11,999 bases of DNA, taken from the NCBI GenBank assembly GCA_937969125.1, contig CALBVA010000291.1:1-11999 (forward strand), written 5' to 3'. The position numbers and the translations under genes are program-made. Origin of the DNA: an uncultured Verrucomicrobiales bacterium (lineage in GTDB: Bacteria > Verrucomicrobiota > Verrucomicrobiia > Verrucomicrobiales > Akkermansiaceae). The notes beneath the pieces were generated by a model. The model worked only from the letters and a program-made list of their open reading frames with translations, had not been told where the DNA came from and ran no database searches. This document shows positions 1 to 8,429 of the stretch, piece by piece (position 1 is the stretch's first letter; each line of letters begins with the position of its first letter).

Positions 1-1442
1 TCGTTGAGGCCGTCGCCGTCACTATCGGGGACATTAGGATTGGATCCGGCGGTTGCTTCCGCTCCATCCTCCAGGTCGTCGTCATCAGAGTCTTCATCCC
101 GGGGGTCGGTGCCATTGATGATTTCATCTCCGTCTAGGGAGTCATCGTCATCCTCATCGTCATTGGTAGGGTCCAATTCATTGAGGAATTCATCCTCATC
201 ATTGAGGTTGTCCATGTCAGCATCTTCGCCGGTGGCAAATTGGGCCAATGTTCCAAAGTCGTTTTCCCAGTCGTCAATAAGTCCATCATTGTCAGTATCA
301 GCTGTCACCGTGAAAGTAACGACTCCCTCGAGGGTACTTGCCGAATTCATGGCCTGCACACGCACTGAGTGCACCGTGTCCACAGGTACGGAAACGTCTC
401 CGCTCACGATCAGCTGATTCAGGCTCGGTCCGCCGATAGAGTAACTGACGTTGTTATCGTCGCCGTCTCCGGCAACCAGGGTGAAAGTCGCTGGCTGTGC
501 TTGATCGGCGGAGTCAGCTGCGCGCAGCGTCCCGGCGATGGTATCGATCGGTGCGCTGCCGATCACAATGTCGATTCCATCGGTTAGCGGATACTGGCGG
601 TCACCGGAAAATTCGATACTCGTGATCTCCCCGTTCGGGTCGAAATATTCGGTAGTAATTCCCCATTTTTCTCCAAGATAGAGGCCGATCTCGTTTTCCT
701 CGACCTCGGTGAGAGCGCGGTCATAAATAATGATTTCCGCAATCTTACCATCCCAGTCGCCGCAGCAGCCCCCTTCCGCTGGGCGTCCACCCAGGCTGGT
801 CAGCGAAAAGAAATTGGTGCCCAGATTATCAGCGCTGGTGACCACAAGATCGGTGCCATTGACCGCGTAGGTGACTTCGGTCGAACTCAGGCTGGCATAG
901 CGTACCCGCTCTGCGGTCAGGTCCTCCTGCATATTGATAATACGGGGATCACCGCCACTGGTTCCGCGGAAAAAGCGGACCTCGTTATTGTTTTGACGGA
1001 AGAACTGCACATTCGCTCCGGTGGTCATCAGAGTGTCGCCTCCGGAGGAGTCATCTGTCCATGCGACTACGAAGGCGCTACCGCCATCGGGGACGATCAG
1101 AGGCTCGCTCAGCTCGAAGACGCCGTTCGCCCGGTCCCCTGCGAAGTCCAGTGCGGTGCTTCCGTTCAGCGTTGTGACCGTCGCAATTTCCGGTCCAGTT
1201 CCGGTACGGCTGGCTGTCAGCCCGCCAGGTTTCTTACTGGTCCATCCGGTGACGTTACCCGTCCCGGCGTCCGTGGTGATGGTCGAGGAATCGTTGGCAT
1301 CGAACCAGACTAGAAGATTCTCGAAATTAGGATTCGGAGCACCACCGACGGTGAGCTGGGAGTAGGACATGCTCGTACCCAGGGCAGAGCAAGCCATGAC
1401 CGCGAAGAACCGCTGCGGCAGGCGGGAAGGTTTGTGTGTCAT
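1..1442 (-). CDS. Secreted LamG-like / cadherin-like / thrombospondin type 3 repeat protein (5' part; continues past the left edge)
   Basis: The reading frame is open from an ATG at 1442 to the window edge (480 codons, no stop), so the protein is truncated here. Residues 1-29 form a weak signal peptide (RRF-type start, FFAVMACSALG core, likely cleavage near SYSQ). Residues about 40-265 resemble the LamG/concanavalin-A fold seen in many verrucomicrobial exoproteins, ending in the typical GKIAEIIIYDRALTEVE and YLGEKWG block. Residues about 285-380 look like a cadherin-type repeat (GDGDDNNVSYSI, then SVRVQAMN). From residue 382 onward there are at least five Asp-rich type 3 calcium-binding repeats (DTDNDGLIDDWE, DADMDNLNDEDEF, DSDDDDLEDGAE, DSDGDGLN). 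Inference: a calcium-stiffened, surface or secreted glycan- or protein-binding protein. What follows beyond the edge, and hence any enzymatic domain, is unknown. No good ribosome binding site precedes the ATG. Confidence 0.85.
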   Translation of the reverse strand, partial: MTHKPSRLPQRFFAVMACSALGTSMSYSQLTVGGAPNPNFENLLVWFDANDSSTITTDAGTGNVTGWTSKKPGGLTASRTGTGPEIATVTTLNGSTALDFAGDRANGVFELSEPLIVPDGGSAFVVAWTDDSSGGDTLMTTGANVQFFRQNNNEVRFFRGTSGGDPRIINMQEDLTAERVRYASLSSTEVTYAVNGTDLVVTSADNLGTNFFSLTSLGGRPAEGGCCGDWDGKIAEIIIYDRALTEVEENEIGLYLGEKWGITTEYFDPNGEITSIEFSGDRQYPLTDGIDIVIGSAPIDTIAGTLRAADSADQAQPATFTLVAGDGDDNNVSYSIGGPSLNQLIVSGDVSVPVDTVHSVRVQAMNSASTLEGVVTFTVTADTDNDGLIDDWENDFGTLAQFATGEDADMDNLNDEDEFLNELDPTNDDEDDDDSLDGDEIINGTDPRDEDSDDDDLEDGAEATAGSNPNVPDSDGDGLN

Positions 1443-1677
1443 TGTTACGTTTGTTTGATGTAGAAGCACCTATCCGTCCCCTTTTGACAAAGGACGGTAA
1501 TTGCATAACCTAACTCCTACGATTGAAAGTGGCTTAACACAAACTCAAAGTCGTAAAATGACGCATCCTTCCCTCTCGAAAAGCCGTTCCTGATCCGTGC
1601 TGTATTCGTCGGTCAGTCCGTCGAAGCAGGATTGGTGGAAGTGGTCGCGAATGGTTCGCGGGGCAGCAGGGCAGATC

Positions 1678-2280
1678 TCATTTTTCAGAAATCTTTTTCA
1701 CCGCGACAAGGAAGGGGCGTCCTTCATGGCGACCTTCCTCGTTTTTAATGATTACCTGCATCCCGGTTCCAAGGGCCCAGTTCATTACCGCTTCGGCCTC
1801 CTCCAGCCCGCCCGGATGTCCCGGGTAGCAAACACAAGTGATAAGTCCTCCCTGCTCGAGTGACTCCAGGGTCGCGCCCAGAGCTTTCAGGGTCGTCTCA
1901 TGCCGAGTGATCAGCTCATGGTCAGCCCCCGGCAGATAACCGAGATTAAACATCACCGCCGCCACCGGGCTTTCGAGGTGCTCTGCCATCGTCTCATGTC
2001 CAGCGTGCACGAGATGGATCCGGTCAATCACCCCTGCTTCCGTCAATCGGTCCCGGCTCGCTCTGATTGCCGCCTCCTGCACATCAAAGCCAATCACCCT
2101 GCCGGTTTCTCCCACCAGTTTTGCGAGGAAGAGAGCATCATGCCCGTTGCCCAAGGTGGCATCCACCACGACATCCCCGAGCTTAAGATGTTCACGGATG
2201 GAATCATGCGCCAAGGCTGTCGCGCGGCGTGGCCGGTCGGTTTCAGAAGGGCGGGGAGTCATTGTCACGAGACCCTTCAT
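1678..2280 (-). CDS. mnmM: MnmM/YtqB-family SAM-dependent methyltransferase
   Basis: A 200-residue class I Rossmann methyltransferase. The SAM-binding motif I is VVVDATLGNGHDALFLA at residues 37-53, and the acidic end of strand 2 is GFDVQEA near 64-70. The family signature FNLGYLPGADHELIT spans 111-125, followed by CVCYPGHPGG near 149-158. This pattern belongs to the family once called putative rRNA methylase. In Bacillus its member YtqB (MnmM) methylates the nm5U34 wobble base of tRNA to mnm5U; that this distant relative does the same is inference. The frame is open further upstream to a TTG at 2418, but those residues are low-complexity and outside the family. ATG 2280 (GGAG four bases upstream) or ATG 2262 (AAGGG ten bases upstream) fits the family length better. 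It lies 235 bases upstream of the LamG-like gene on the same strand, with no obvious operon link. Confidence 0.85.
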   Translation of the reverse strand: MKGLVTMTPRPSETDRPRRATALAHDSIREHLKLGDVVVDATLGNGHDALFLAKLVGETGRVIGFDVQEAAIRASRDRLTEAGVIDRIHLVHAGHETMAEHLESPVAAVMFNLGYLPGADHELITRHETTLKALGATLESLEQGGLITCVCYPGHPGGLEEAEAVMNWALGTGMQVIIKNEEGRHEGRPFLVAVKKISEK

Positions 2281-2550
2281 CGATCTCCACAGACTCACAA
2301 GGGTGCAATCTGGTTTGAGGCGCTCGCTCGTGAATTTTTTTCGAGGGAAATGACATCGACCGGAAGGCATCGCGATGGAGTCAGAGAAGGGGTAATGAGG
2401 CCCAATCGAAGTTTCCAAATAATACTCAAAACCAAGACAGCGATGAAGTTCGCTCGATCAACTTCAGCTTCGCAATCGTAATCGCCCTCGGTGAATTTGC
2501 ATTTCACCGCCGCTGTGTGTAACTTCTCGCGTAGTAGTGTAGCAAAAGTG

Positions 2551-2593
2551 AAAGAGCCCATCGGTCGCGAGACCGGTGGGCTTCTTTGTTCTT
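2551..2593. terminator. Strong, possibly bidirectional intrinsic terminator hairpin
   Basis: The left arm GCCCATCGGTC (2556-2566) pairs with GACCGGTGGGC (2571-2581) around a GCGA tetraloop of the stable GNRA class, with a single G-T wobble. The stem can extend by AAAGA/TCTTT (2551-2555 with 2583-2587) past one bulged T. On the plus strand it is followed by a T-rich run (TTCTTTGTTCTT). On the minus strand the stem is followed by CTCTTTCACTTTT, which is also U-rich in RNA. No intact gene ends immediately before it on either strand. In the minus direction it lies about 30 bases after the pckA relic, so it may be the surviving terminator of that dead gene (inference). Confidence 0.65.
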
Positions 2594-2624
2594 AAATTCC
2601 CCGGCTCCGTTCTCATACTTCTTC

Positions 2625-2822
2625 GGCGAGTTGGTCGCCGTAAATGGATTCTACGATGGTGCGGGATTAACGGAGCTTAATGCACTCCCTTTCGCCGTAG
2701 TCGCCATCGATCCAGCCGGTATTGACCTGTTAGGCATTGATGGCGTTATTCTAAATCTTCTCTGCGAGGAGCTCGGCATACTTAGAAGGATGTATTGCCA
2801 GAAAGGGTGCTCAAAAGTAGCC
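2625..2822 (-). pseudogene. Relic of PEP carboxykinase (pckA), internal C-terminal fragment
   Basis: Read on the minus strand, 66 codons align without any gap to codons 391-456 of the intact pckA in this window (plus-strand positions 6465-6662). By hand count 39 of 198 bases differ, so identity is about 80%. Four codons are now stops in the ancestral frame: TGA at 2811-2813, TAG at 2751-2753, TAA at 2730-2732 and TAA at 2667-2669. Blocks such as AAGTATGCCGAGCTCCTCGC and ACCGGCTGGATCG are identical. Differences fall 8, 9 and 22 at codon positions 1, 2 and 3, which suggests that some of the divergence arose while the copy was still coding. Neither the P-loop half nor the last 74 codons can be recognised nearby. 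The fragment cannot encode an enzyme. Its source, a local duplicate or a second pckA from another lineage, cannot be decided from the window. Confidence 0.92.
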
Positions 2823-2982
2823 TTCTTATAACGGCTGCAGCCCGTGGCGGAACAGCGAAGCCAGTCACATGAACGGCGCCTTACCAAAGAAGTCCTTTCC
2901 TCGATGGAGGTTGGTCAGAATATTTCGTTGAATCAGGCCTCCGGCTGAACCACCTTACGGTGATGGTACTACGTGTAATGAT

Positions 2983-4224
2983 ATGGTGATTTTTATTGTG
3001 GTGTTTATGCTGCTTCACACTGCTGTTTTCTGCGTAGAAGTTGACGACCCTCTCGGTGATAAAGACGGGGATGGCCTGTCGGATCTCCAGGAGGCTGCGC
3101 AGGCACTTCCGATCTGCGGGTCGAATGCAGGGTATGTGCCTGGAGTTGCCGAAACTTTTACGATGGTGAACGGGGTCCGCTATCCGGCGATTCGCTTTCG
3201 TGCCCGTGAGCTACCGGATTTGACCTTTGGATACCAAGTGCAGGAGTCACTGGATCTGAAGACTTGGTCGGATGTGGATATGTCCGCCAATCAAGTTACA
3301 ATCTTGAATGTTCCGGGACATCCCGACAGAGCATCGGGTGAGGATGATCGGATTGATTTGGTCACGGTCAGGTCGAATTTTTCGGCGACAGATCATCCCC
3401 GCTCTTATCTACGCGTCTGTTTTATGGACTGCTGGCCACCACCAGAACTTGCGCAAGCTACGGTGAGTCTTGAAAATTTGCTAGCTCACCTGCGTGAGAA
3501 CACCCTGGCGATTCTCCCGAACAATAGCTTTTCACGGAAGATCTATGATGAATATTCGACAGCATTGTCGGCGAGATGGGCGCGTTTTTCGTGGACCAAA
3601 CGTCTGAATCTGAGCGGGGTTGCTTTCGACAGCTCGCGAACTTGTACGTTGATCTCTTCACAGCATATCCTGATGGCCGCGCATAATCGCAGAGGTGCGG
3701 GTAGTGTAGTGAAATTTCACGCAAGAGATGGTTCATTGATTACCCGGACGATCACGGCAGTCATGAATTCGGAGACTATCTCCCAGGCGAATAATGCGCC
3801 AGATGTAGCGGTGGGCCGTCTGGATCGGGCGATCACGCAGATTCCTTTTTATCAAGTTCTCCCACCCAGGACCGATTGGCCGGACTACCTTGATGGTGCC
3901 TTGGTCCTTATTACACGTTGGAATAATCGCGAGGTCATCGTGGGGCGGGAGAATCGTTTTTTCTTTGGTCCAAATGGATCACGCCACATCAGCTTCCTTT
4001 CGGATACGGAAGTGCCAGATTTCTATGAAGGCAGCATTTCAAGTGGTGACAGCGGGAATCCAGGCTTCATCCTGATCCGCGGCGAACCTGTCCTGATTCA
4101 CTTAAATAGCTTCACAAGCACACGCGGGCCGTTTCTGGGTGATCCTGAAATTCAGGCGATCATCAACGGATTCATGGCTGAACTTGGTGGTGGCTCGCTC
4201 ACTACGGTCACCCTTTCCCAATGA
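2983..4224 (+). CDS. Secreted trypsin-fold (PA clan) serine peptidase with a calcium-binding motif
   Basis: A 413-residue protein. Residues 1-17 form a hydrophobic signal peptide. A single type 3 calcium-binding motif follows (DKDGDGLSDLQEA, about 26-38). Residues about 68-147 contain FGYQVQESLDLKTW, a pattern common in verrucomicrobial and planctomycete exoproteins, ending in SYLRVCF. The peptidase domain occupies roughly 205-400. The triad can be read as His234 (LMAAHNRR, cf. TAAHC of trypsins), Asp274 (APDVAVGRL) and Ser357 (SSGDSGNPG), in the correct order and spacing for a chymotrypsin fold. All three residues are present, so activity is expected; the substrate is unknown. ATG 2983 is the first ATG in the frame after the upstream stop; no clear ribosome binding site is visible. 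The gene for a membrane protein begins 21 bases downstream, so the two are probably co-transcribed. Confidence 0.85.
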   Translation: MVIFIVVFMLLHTAVFCVEVDDPLGDKDGDGLSDLQEAAQALPICGSNAGYVPGVAETFTMVNGVRYPAIRFRARELPDLTFGYQVQESLDLKTWSDVDMSANQVTILNVPGHPDRASGEDDRIDLVTVRSNFSATDHPRSYLRVCFMDCWPPPELAQATVSLENLLAHLRENTLAILPNNSFSRKIYDEYSTALSARWARFSWTKRLNLSGVAFDSSRTCTLISSQHILMAAHNRRGAGSVVKFHARDGSLITRTITAVMNSETISQANNAPDVAVGRLDRAITQIPFYQVLPPRTDWPDYLDGALVLITRWNNREVIVGRENRFFFGPNGSRHISFLSDTEVPDFYEGSISSGDSGNPGFILIRGEPVLIHLNSFTSTRGPFLGDPEIQAIINGFMAELGGGSLTTVTLSQ

Positions 4225-4245
4225 ACTCTCTTCTTGAAAAAATTT

Positions 4246-5229
4246 ATGGGTTCTAAAGATCATCCAGATCCTGCCGATCAAAGCTCACAGCTGAAGGGCT
4301 ACCGCAAGCTGCACTCCAGGGAGAGAGCAGGAGACCTTGGAGGTTTAGAGAGCTCTACAAAGGGGGGCTCCGCTTCTCTTTCTGATCCCGAACCGGAGTG
4401 GGGGAAAGAACGCTGGAAATCCACTTGGGTCTGGATCGGACTGGTAGGGATTCTTGCCGTATTTGCGCTGGCGTTTCACATTTTTATGCGCATTCAGGAA
4501 GATCGGGCAAGGGGAGCAGAGGTGAAGGTGCCTAGTAATGATTCGGTCATGAACTTCATGGAAAAGGCGAGCGCGGGAGAGTTGCGTAATGCCATTGAGG
4601 TTAGCGTTCGAGGTTATCTTGGAGCGACAAGCGATGCCGAGCGTTGTCGTTTCATTATCGACGGAGAGGGGAAGGAGGAGAAATTGCGCGAATTTTTCCA
4701 AAGGAAAGACATCGGTGCCGCTCCGCAGGGTTTCGGGGAAATCGTGAAAACCGAGCCTGCATCCATTGGGGGGAGACCTTTCGTGGTGGCACTCGCGAGC
4801 GGGAGACAGGAAGGCAAAGCCTGGCTCCTCCAGCTCGTGCCCACGGAGACGGAGATGAAAATCGAATGGGAGGCGACCGTGTGCTACGGCGAGGTGTCCT
4901 GGTCACAGTTTCTGAAAGAACGCTCTGAAAAAGCGGTACAGATGCGGGTCTATTTGGAGGGAATTCGTGCTCCCCTTTCCGCCAAGATTCCCGATGAACG
5001 ATACCGAACTTTTGAGGTCAGTGTCCGTGGTCAGAAGGTGAAAGCGTTGACCCATCTGAAGCGTGGTTCTGCTCTGGAGCGAGAGTTTGCAAAGGTCGTG
5101 CCAGCCCAAGCGGTGCAGCCCGTTAATGTGCGCCTGCGCTGGGCTGATGATCCTGCAGGGGTTCGGCGGCTGGAGATCGTGGAGCTGATCCACAACTACT
5201 GGATCGCTCCTCAGTCTCCTGAAAAGTAA
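4246..5229 (+). CDS. Single-pass membrane protein of unknown function
   Basis: I do not recognise a named family. From ATG 4246 the protein has 327 residues; the frame is also open from a TTG at 4234. Residues 1-60 are hydrophilic and charged and lack a cleavable signal. Residues 61-81 are one transmembrane helix (WVWIGLVGILAVFALAFHIF) followed by Arg-rich MRIQEDRARG. The remaining 245 residues form a soluble domain with an N-terminal helical part (SNDSVMNFMEKASAGELRNAI, GYLGATSDAERCRFI) and a later part containing MKIEWEATVCYGEVSWSQFL and MRVYLEG. I recall a similar order (helical part, then a W-E...W..FL block, then RVYL) in uncharacterised verrucomicrobial membrane proteins, but a profile search is needed to confirm it. 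It follows the serine peptidase gene by 21 bases, so a role as substrate, partner or inhibitor of that peptidase is possible but unproven. Confidence 0.75.
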   Translation: MGSKDHPDPADQSSQLKGYRKLHSRERAGDLGGLESSTKGGSASLSDPEPEWGKERWKSTWVWIGLVGILAVFALAFHIFMRIQEDRARGAEVKVPSNDSVMNFMEKASAGELRNAIEVSVRGYLGATSDAERCRFIIDGEGKEEKLREFFQRKDIGAAPQGFGEIVKTEPASIGGRPFVVALASGRQEGKAWLLQLVPTETEMKIEWEATVCYGEVSWSQFLKERSEKAVQMRVYLEGIRAPLSAKIPDERYRTFEVSVRGQKVKALTHLKRGSALEREFAKVVPAQAVQPVNVRLRWADDPAGVRRLEIVELIHNYWIAPQSPEK

Positions 5230-5247
5230 AACGGAATATTGAATTTC

Positions 5248-6132
5248 CTAGCGCCGTCGACGAAATCCCAAAAAGCCGAGACTCAGGCAGGCGAGAAGGG
5301 AGGAAGAAGGCTCAGGGACAGGTGCTACCACCAGATAGCCTAAATCTCTTAGACTCTCGGTAGTCAGTGAGCTGATGAAGGTTGTTTGTCCAGTAGGAGT
5401 GGACCAGCCCGTCATGAGTTCATTGCGAAGATCCAGCCCGGAGATATTGCTTACGATGCCGGTGGGACTGCCGCCACCATCGACTTCATTCCAGTGACCA
5501 TTTGCAGTTCCTGGTCCTCCGCCGAGTTCTATGGGGACAAAGGCACCCGCTTGACTGAACTCGGTATTGTAGGCAGCGAGGCCGAATGCTCCGGTATATT
5601 CGCCGCTTCCATTCACATACAGTTCCTGACGACCTGCAATAGGAACAGGGAAAGTGGGATTGGCATCAGCGACAGCCTGGCTGCTCCAGAGAGAGCCGAT
5701 TCCCAAAACATGGCCCATTTCATGGAGAACGACGCCTTCAAAATTTGAGATACTCGAGAGATCAGCGGTATCAAAGACCATCGATCCTCCCTGAGCGTAG
5801 AGAAAGTCGGGAGTGAGATCGGTATTCGAAGCATTTAATTTAAGGGCGGAGGGGCTGGCTGATCCCAGAGTACCTCCGGCACCATCGATGGCGGCGAGAT
5901 CCACTTCGATGGTGATGACCGTGTTGTTGATATCATCGACCTCGTATCCGAGAATGAGACTCTCCCAAGTTGCCTCGGCTGCTGTGAAGGCTGCGGTCTG
6001 GGCTGCAGTTGGGGCTGTCGCGGAACCGGTAAAATCAAGTATGATATCGAAGCCCAATGTTGCAGCCTGAGATTGGCCGGTGAGGCACAGAAATGCCAGC
6101 GGAGTGGCTAGGGAGAGGAGTCTTGATTTCAT
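5248..6132 (-). CDS. PEP-CTERM-anchored leishmanolysin-like zinc metallopeptidase
   Basis: A 294-residue exported protein starting at ATG 6132. The frame is open further upstream to 6219, but the signal peptide MKSRLLSLATPLAFLCLTG begins here and is cleaved near SQA-ATLG. The catalytic motif is VVLHEMGHVLGIGSLW, with zinc ligands His137 and His141 and catalytic Glu138. A likely third ligand is His213 (GHWNE), 72 residues later, and a Met-turn follows (NELMTGW, Met240). This long gap to the third ligand and the HWNE/ELMTG pair are typical of leishmanolysin (M8) relatives. The C-terminus is a sorting tail: VPEP at 272-275, a hydrophobic segment, then RRRR. In other bacteria such tails are cut by an exosortase and the protein is delivered to the surface or matrix. 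No exosortase gene is in the window. It converges on the membrane protein gene with 18 bases between the stops and no visible terminator. Confidence 0.9.
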   Translation of the reverse strand: MKSRLLSLATPLAFLCLTGQSQAATLGFDIILDFTGSATAPTAAQTAAFTAAEATWESLILGYEVDDINNTVITIEVDLAAIDGAGGTLGSASPSALKLNASNTDLTPDFLYAQGGSMVFDTADLSSISNFEGVVLHEMGHVLGIGSLWSSQAVADANPTFPVPIAGRQELYVNGSGEYTGAFGLAAYNTEFSQAGAFVPIELGGGPGTANGHWNEVDGGGSPTGIVSNISGLDLRNELMTGWSTPTGQTTFISSLTTESLRDLGYLVVAPVPEPSSSLLACLSLGFLGFRRRR

Positions 6133-6239
6133 TGACCGGGGAGGTGAATTTAGTTTTTGGAGAAGGCGTAAAATTATTTCTAACAATGCATTGTGACTCT
6201 CTAAAGCAATTTGAGTCAATCACATATTTTGGTGTAGAG

Positions 6240-7832
<1,593 letters not shown>

Positions 7833-7861
7833 GGGCTTAGTCGTAGCAGGCCCGGTGGCGG

Positions 7862-7890
7862 TGTAAATTCAGGTGATGGTTTTTTGTCAT
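7862..7890 (-). promoter_or_regulatory. Weak candidate sigma-70-like promoter for pckA
   Basis: On the minus strand ATGACA (7890-7885, five of six to TTGACA) is followed after 17 bases by TTTACA (7867-7862, three of six to TATAAT), about 30 bases before the pckA start. The spacing and position are right but the -10 match is poor. The 96-base gap must also hold the promoter of the divergent cyclic-nucleotide-binding gene, for which I see no convincing pair. No clear CRP-type palindrome is visible. Confidence 0.2.
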
Positions 7891-7928
7891 GTTAAAGGTG
7901 GAGTTTTTTTGGCAAGAGATGAACCGAG

Positions 7929-8408
7929 ATGAGCGAGGATCTTGTAGAGAACGAGTTGCCGGAGATTGGCTTTCTTTCCAATCTGGACGATGATGACCGC
8001 CGCTTACTCGGCGATTACGGGACCTTCGTCCCGGTGCATGAGGGGCAGGAAATTATCAAAGAAGGAGACCCGCAGGGGCACCTCTATCTGGTGATTTCCG
8101 GAAAGCTGCGGGTCCAGACCAGTCAGCTTGGCAAGACTGTTGTGCTGGCCGAGGTCGGTTGCGGCGGGACTCTGGGTGAGGTGAATCTCTTTGATCCAGA
8201 TCGCGCCAGTGCCTCGGTGGTGGCGATGGAATTCAGCCAAGTTTGGAAGATCGGGCGATACGACTTCGATGCCTACATGGAGACCTACCCGGTCCCCACC
8301 GCGAGGATTCTCGTGGGAATGATGGCTGCGGTTTCGAAACGTCTCCGTGCCATGAATCAGAAGTTATCGGCGGCGGAAGTGGATGCGGTGGAGCGCACAA
8401 TTTGGTAG
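7929..8408 (+). CDS. Stand-alone cyclic-nucleotide-binding domain protein
   Basis: A 159-residue protein made almost wholly of one CRP-type cNMP-binding beta barrel. The sequence GHLYLVISGKLRVQT (50-64) matches the YxVxxGxxxV strand pattern. The phosphate-binding cassette is LGEVNLFDPDRASASV (82-97), with the conserved Glu84 and Arg92 that contact the ribose and phosphate in CRP relatives. A C-terminal helical segment (about 111-150) follows, but there is no helix-turn-helix domain; CRP/FNR regulators run to about 210-230 residues. It is therefore not a conventional DNA-binding regulator and may act through protein contacts (inference). The ligand could be cAMP, cGMP or none. The start at ATG 7929 lacks a strong ribosome binding site. 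The next gene begins 21 bases after its stop, so the two probably form an operon. pckA is divergent. Confidence 0.85.
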   Translation: MSEDLVENELPEIGFLSNLDDDDRRLLGDYGTFVPVHEGQEIIKEGDPQGHLYLVISGKLRVQTSQLGKTVVLAEVGCGGTLGEVNLFDPDRASASVVAMEFSQVWKIGRYDFDAYMETYPVPTARILVGMMAAVSKRLRAMNQKLSAAEVDAVERTIW

Positions 8409-8429
8409 GGCCGCGACGCTCTCCAAATC

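Larger units (their letters stand above)
2281..2982. other. Gene-poor stretch with a terminator hairpin and a pckA relic
   Basis: About 700 bases carry no intact gene. From 2281 to about 2550 I see only the upstream side of the methyltransferase gene and no RNA family I recognise. A frame on the minus strand (2295-2561) starts inside a hairpin stem and has no family resemblance, so I do not call it. Positions 2551-2593 hold a strong hairpin and 2625-2822 the pckA relic. From 2823 to 2982 nothing is recognisable; this part must contain the promoter of the serine peptidase gene, but no clear -35/-10 pair stands out. The mixture of a relic and uncommitted sequence suggests an old rearrangement or deletion site (inference). 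Confidence 0.6.

Noticed and set aside
4..417. Plus-strand Ser-rich open frame at the left edge
   Set aside because: It is the reverse complement of the Asp-rich type 3 repeats of the minus-strand secreted protein.
1646..1660. Perfect short palindrome CGCGAA-TGG-TTCGCG
   Set aside because: A six-base-pair stem with no T-run on either side and no related copy seen. It could be chance in a GC-rich region.
2295..2561. Minus-strand 88-codon open frame upstream of the methyltransferase
   Set aside because: Its start codon lies inside the terminator hairpin stem, it has no ribosome binding site, and its C-terminal part overlaps the methyltransferase's upstream region in another frame without family features.
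2586..2831. Plus-strand 81-codon open frame, hydrophobic-looking
   Set aside because: It is antisense to the pckA relic and mirrors the antisense frame of intact pckA. It exists because of the relic's codon pattern and has no family match of its own.
6190..6220. Inverted repeat TGACTC/GAGTCA after pckA as a terminator
   Set aside because: The stem is only about six perfect base pairs with a 13-base loop and no clear T-run follows on the minus strand. It is too weak to call.
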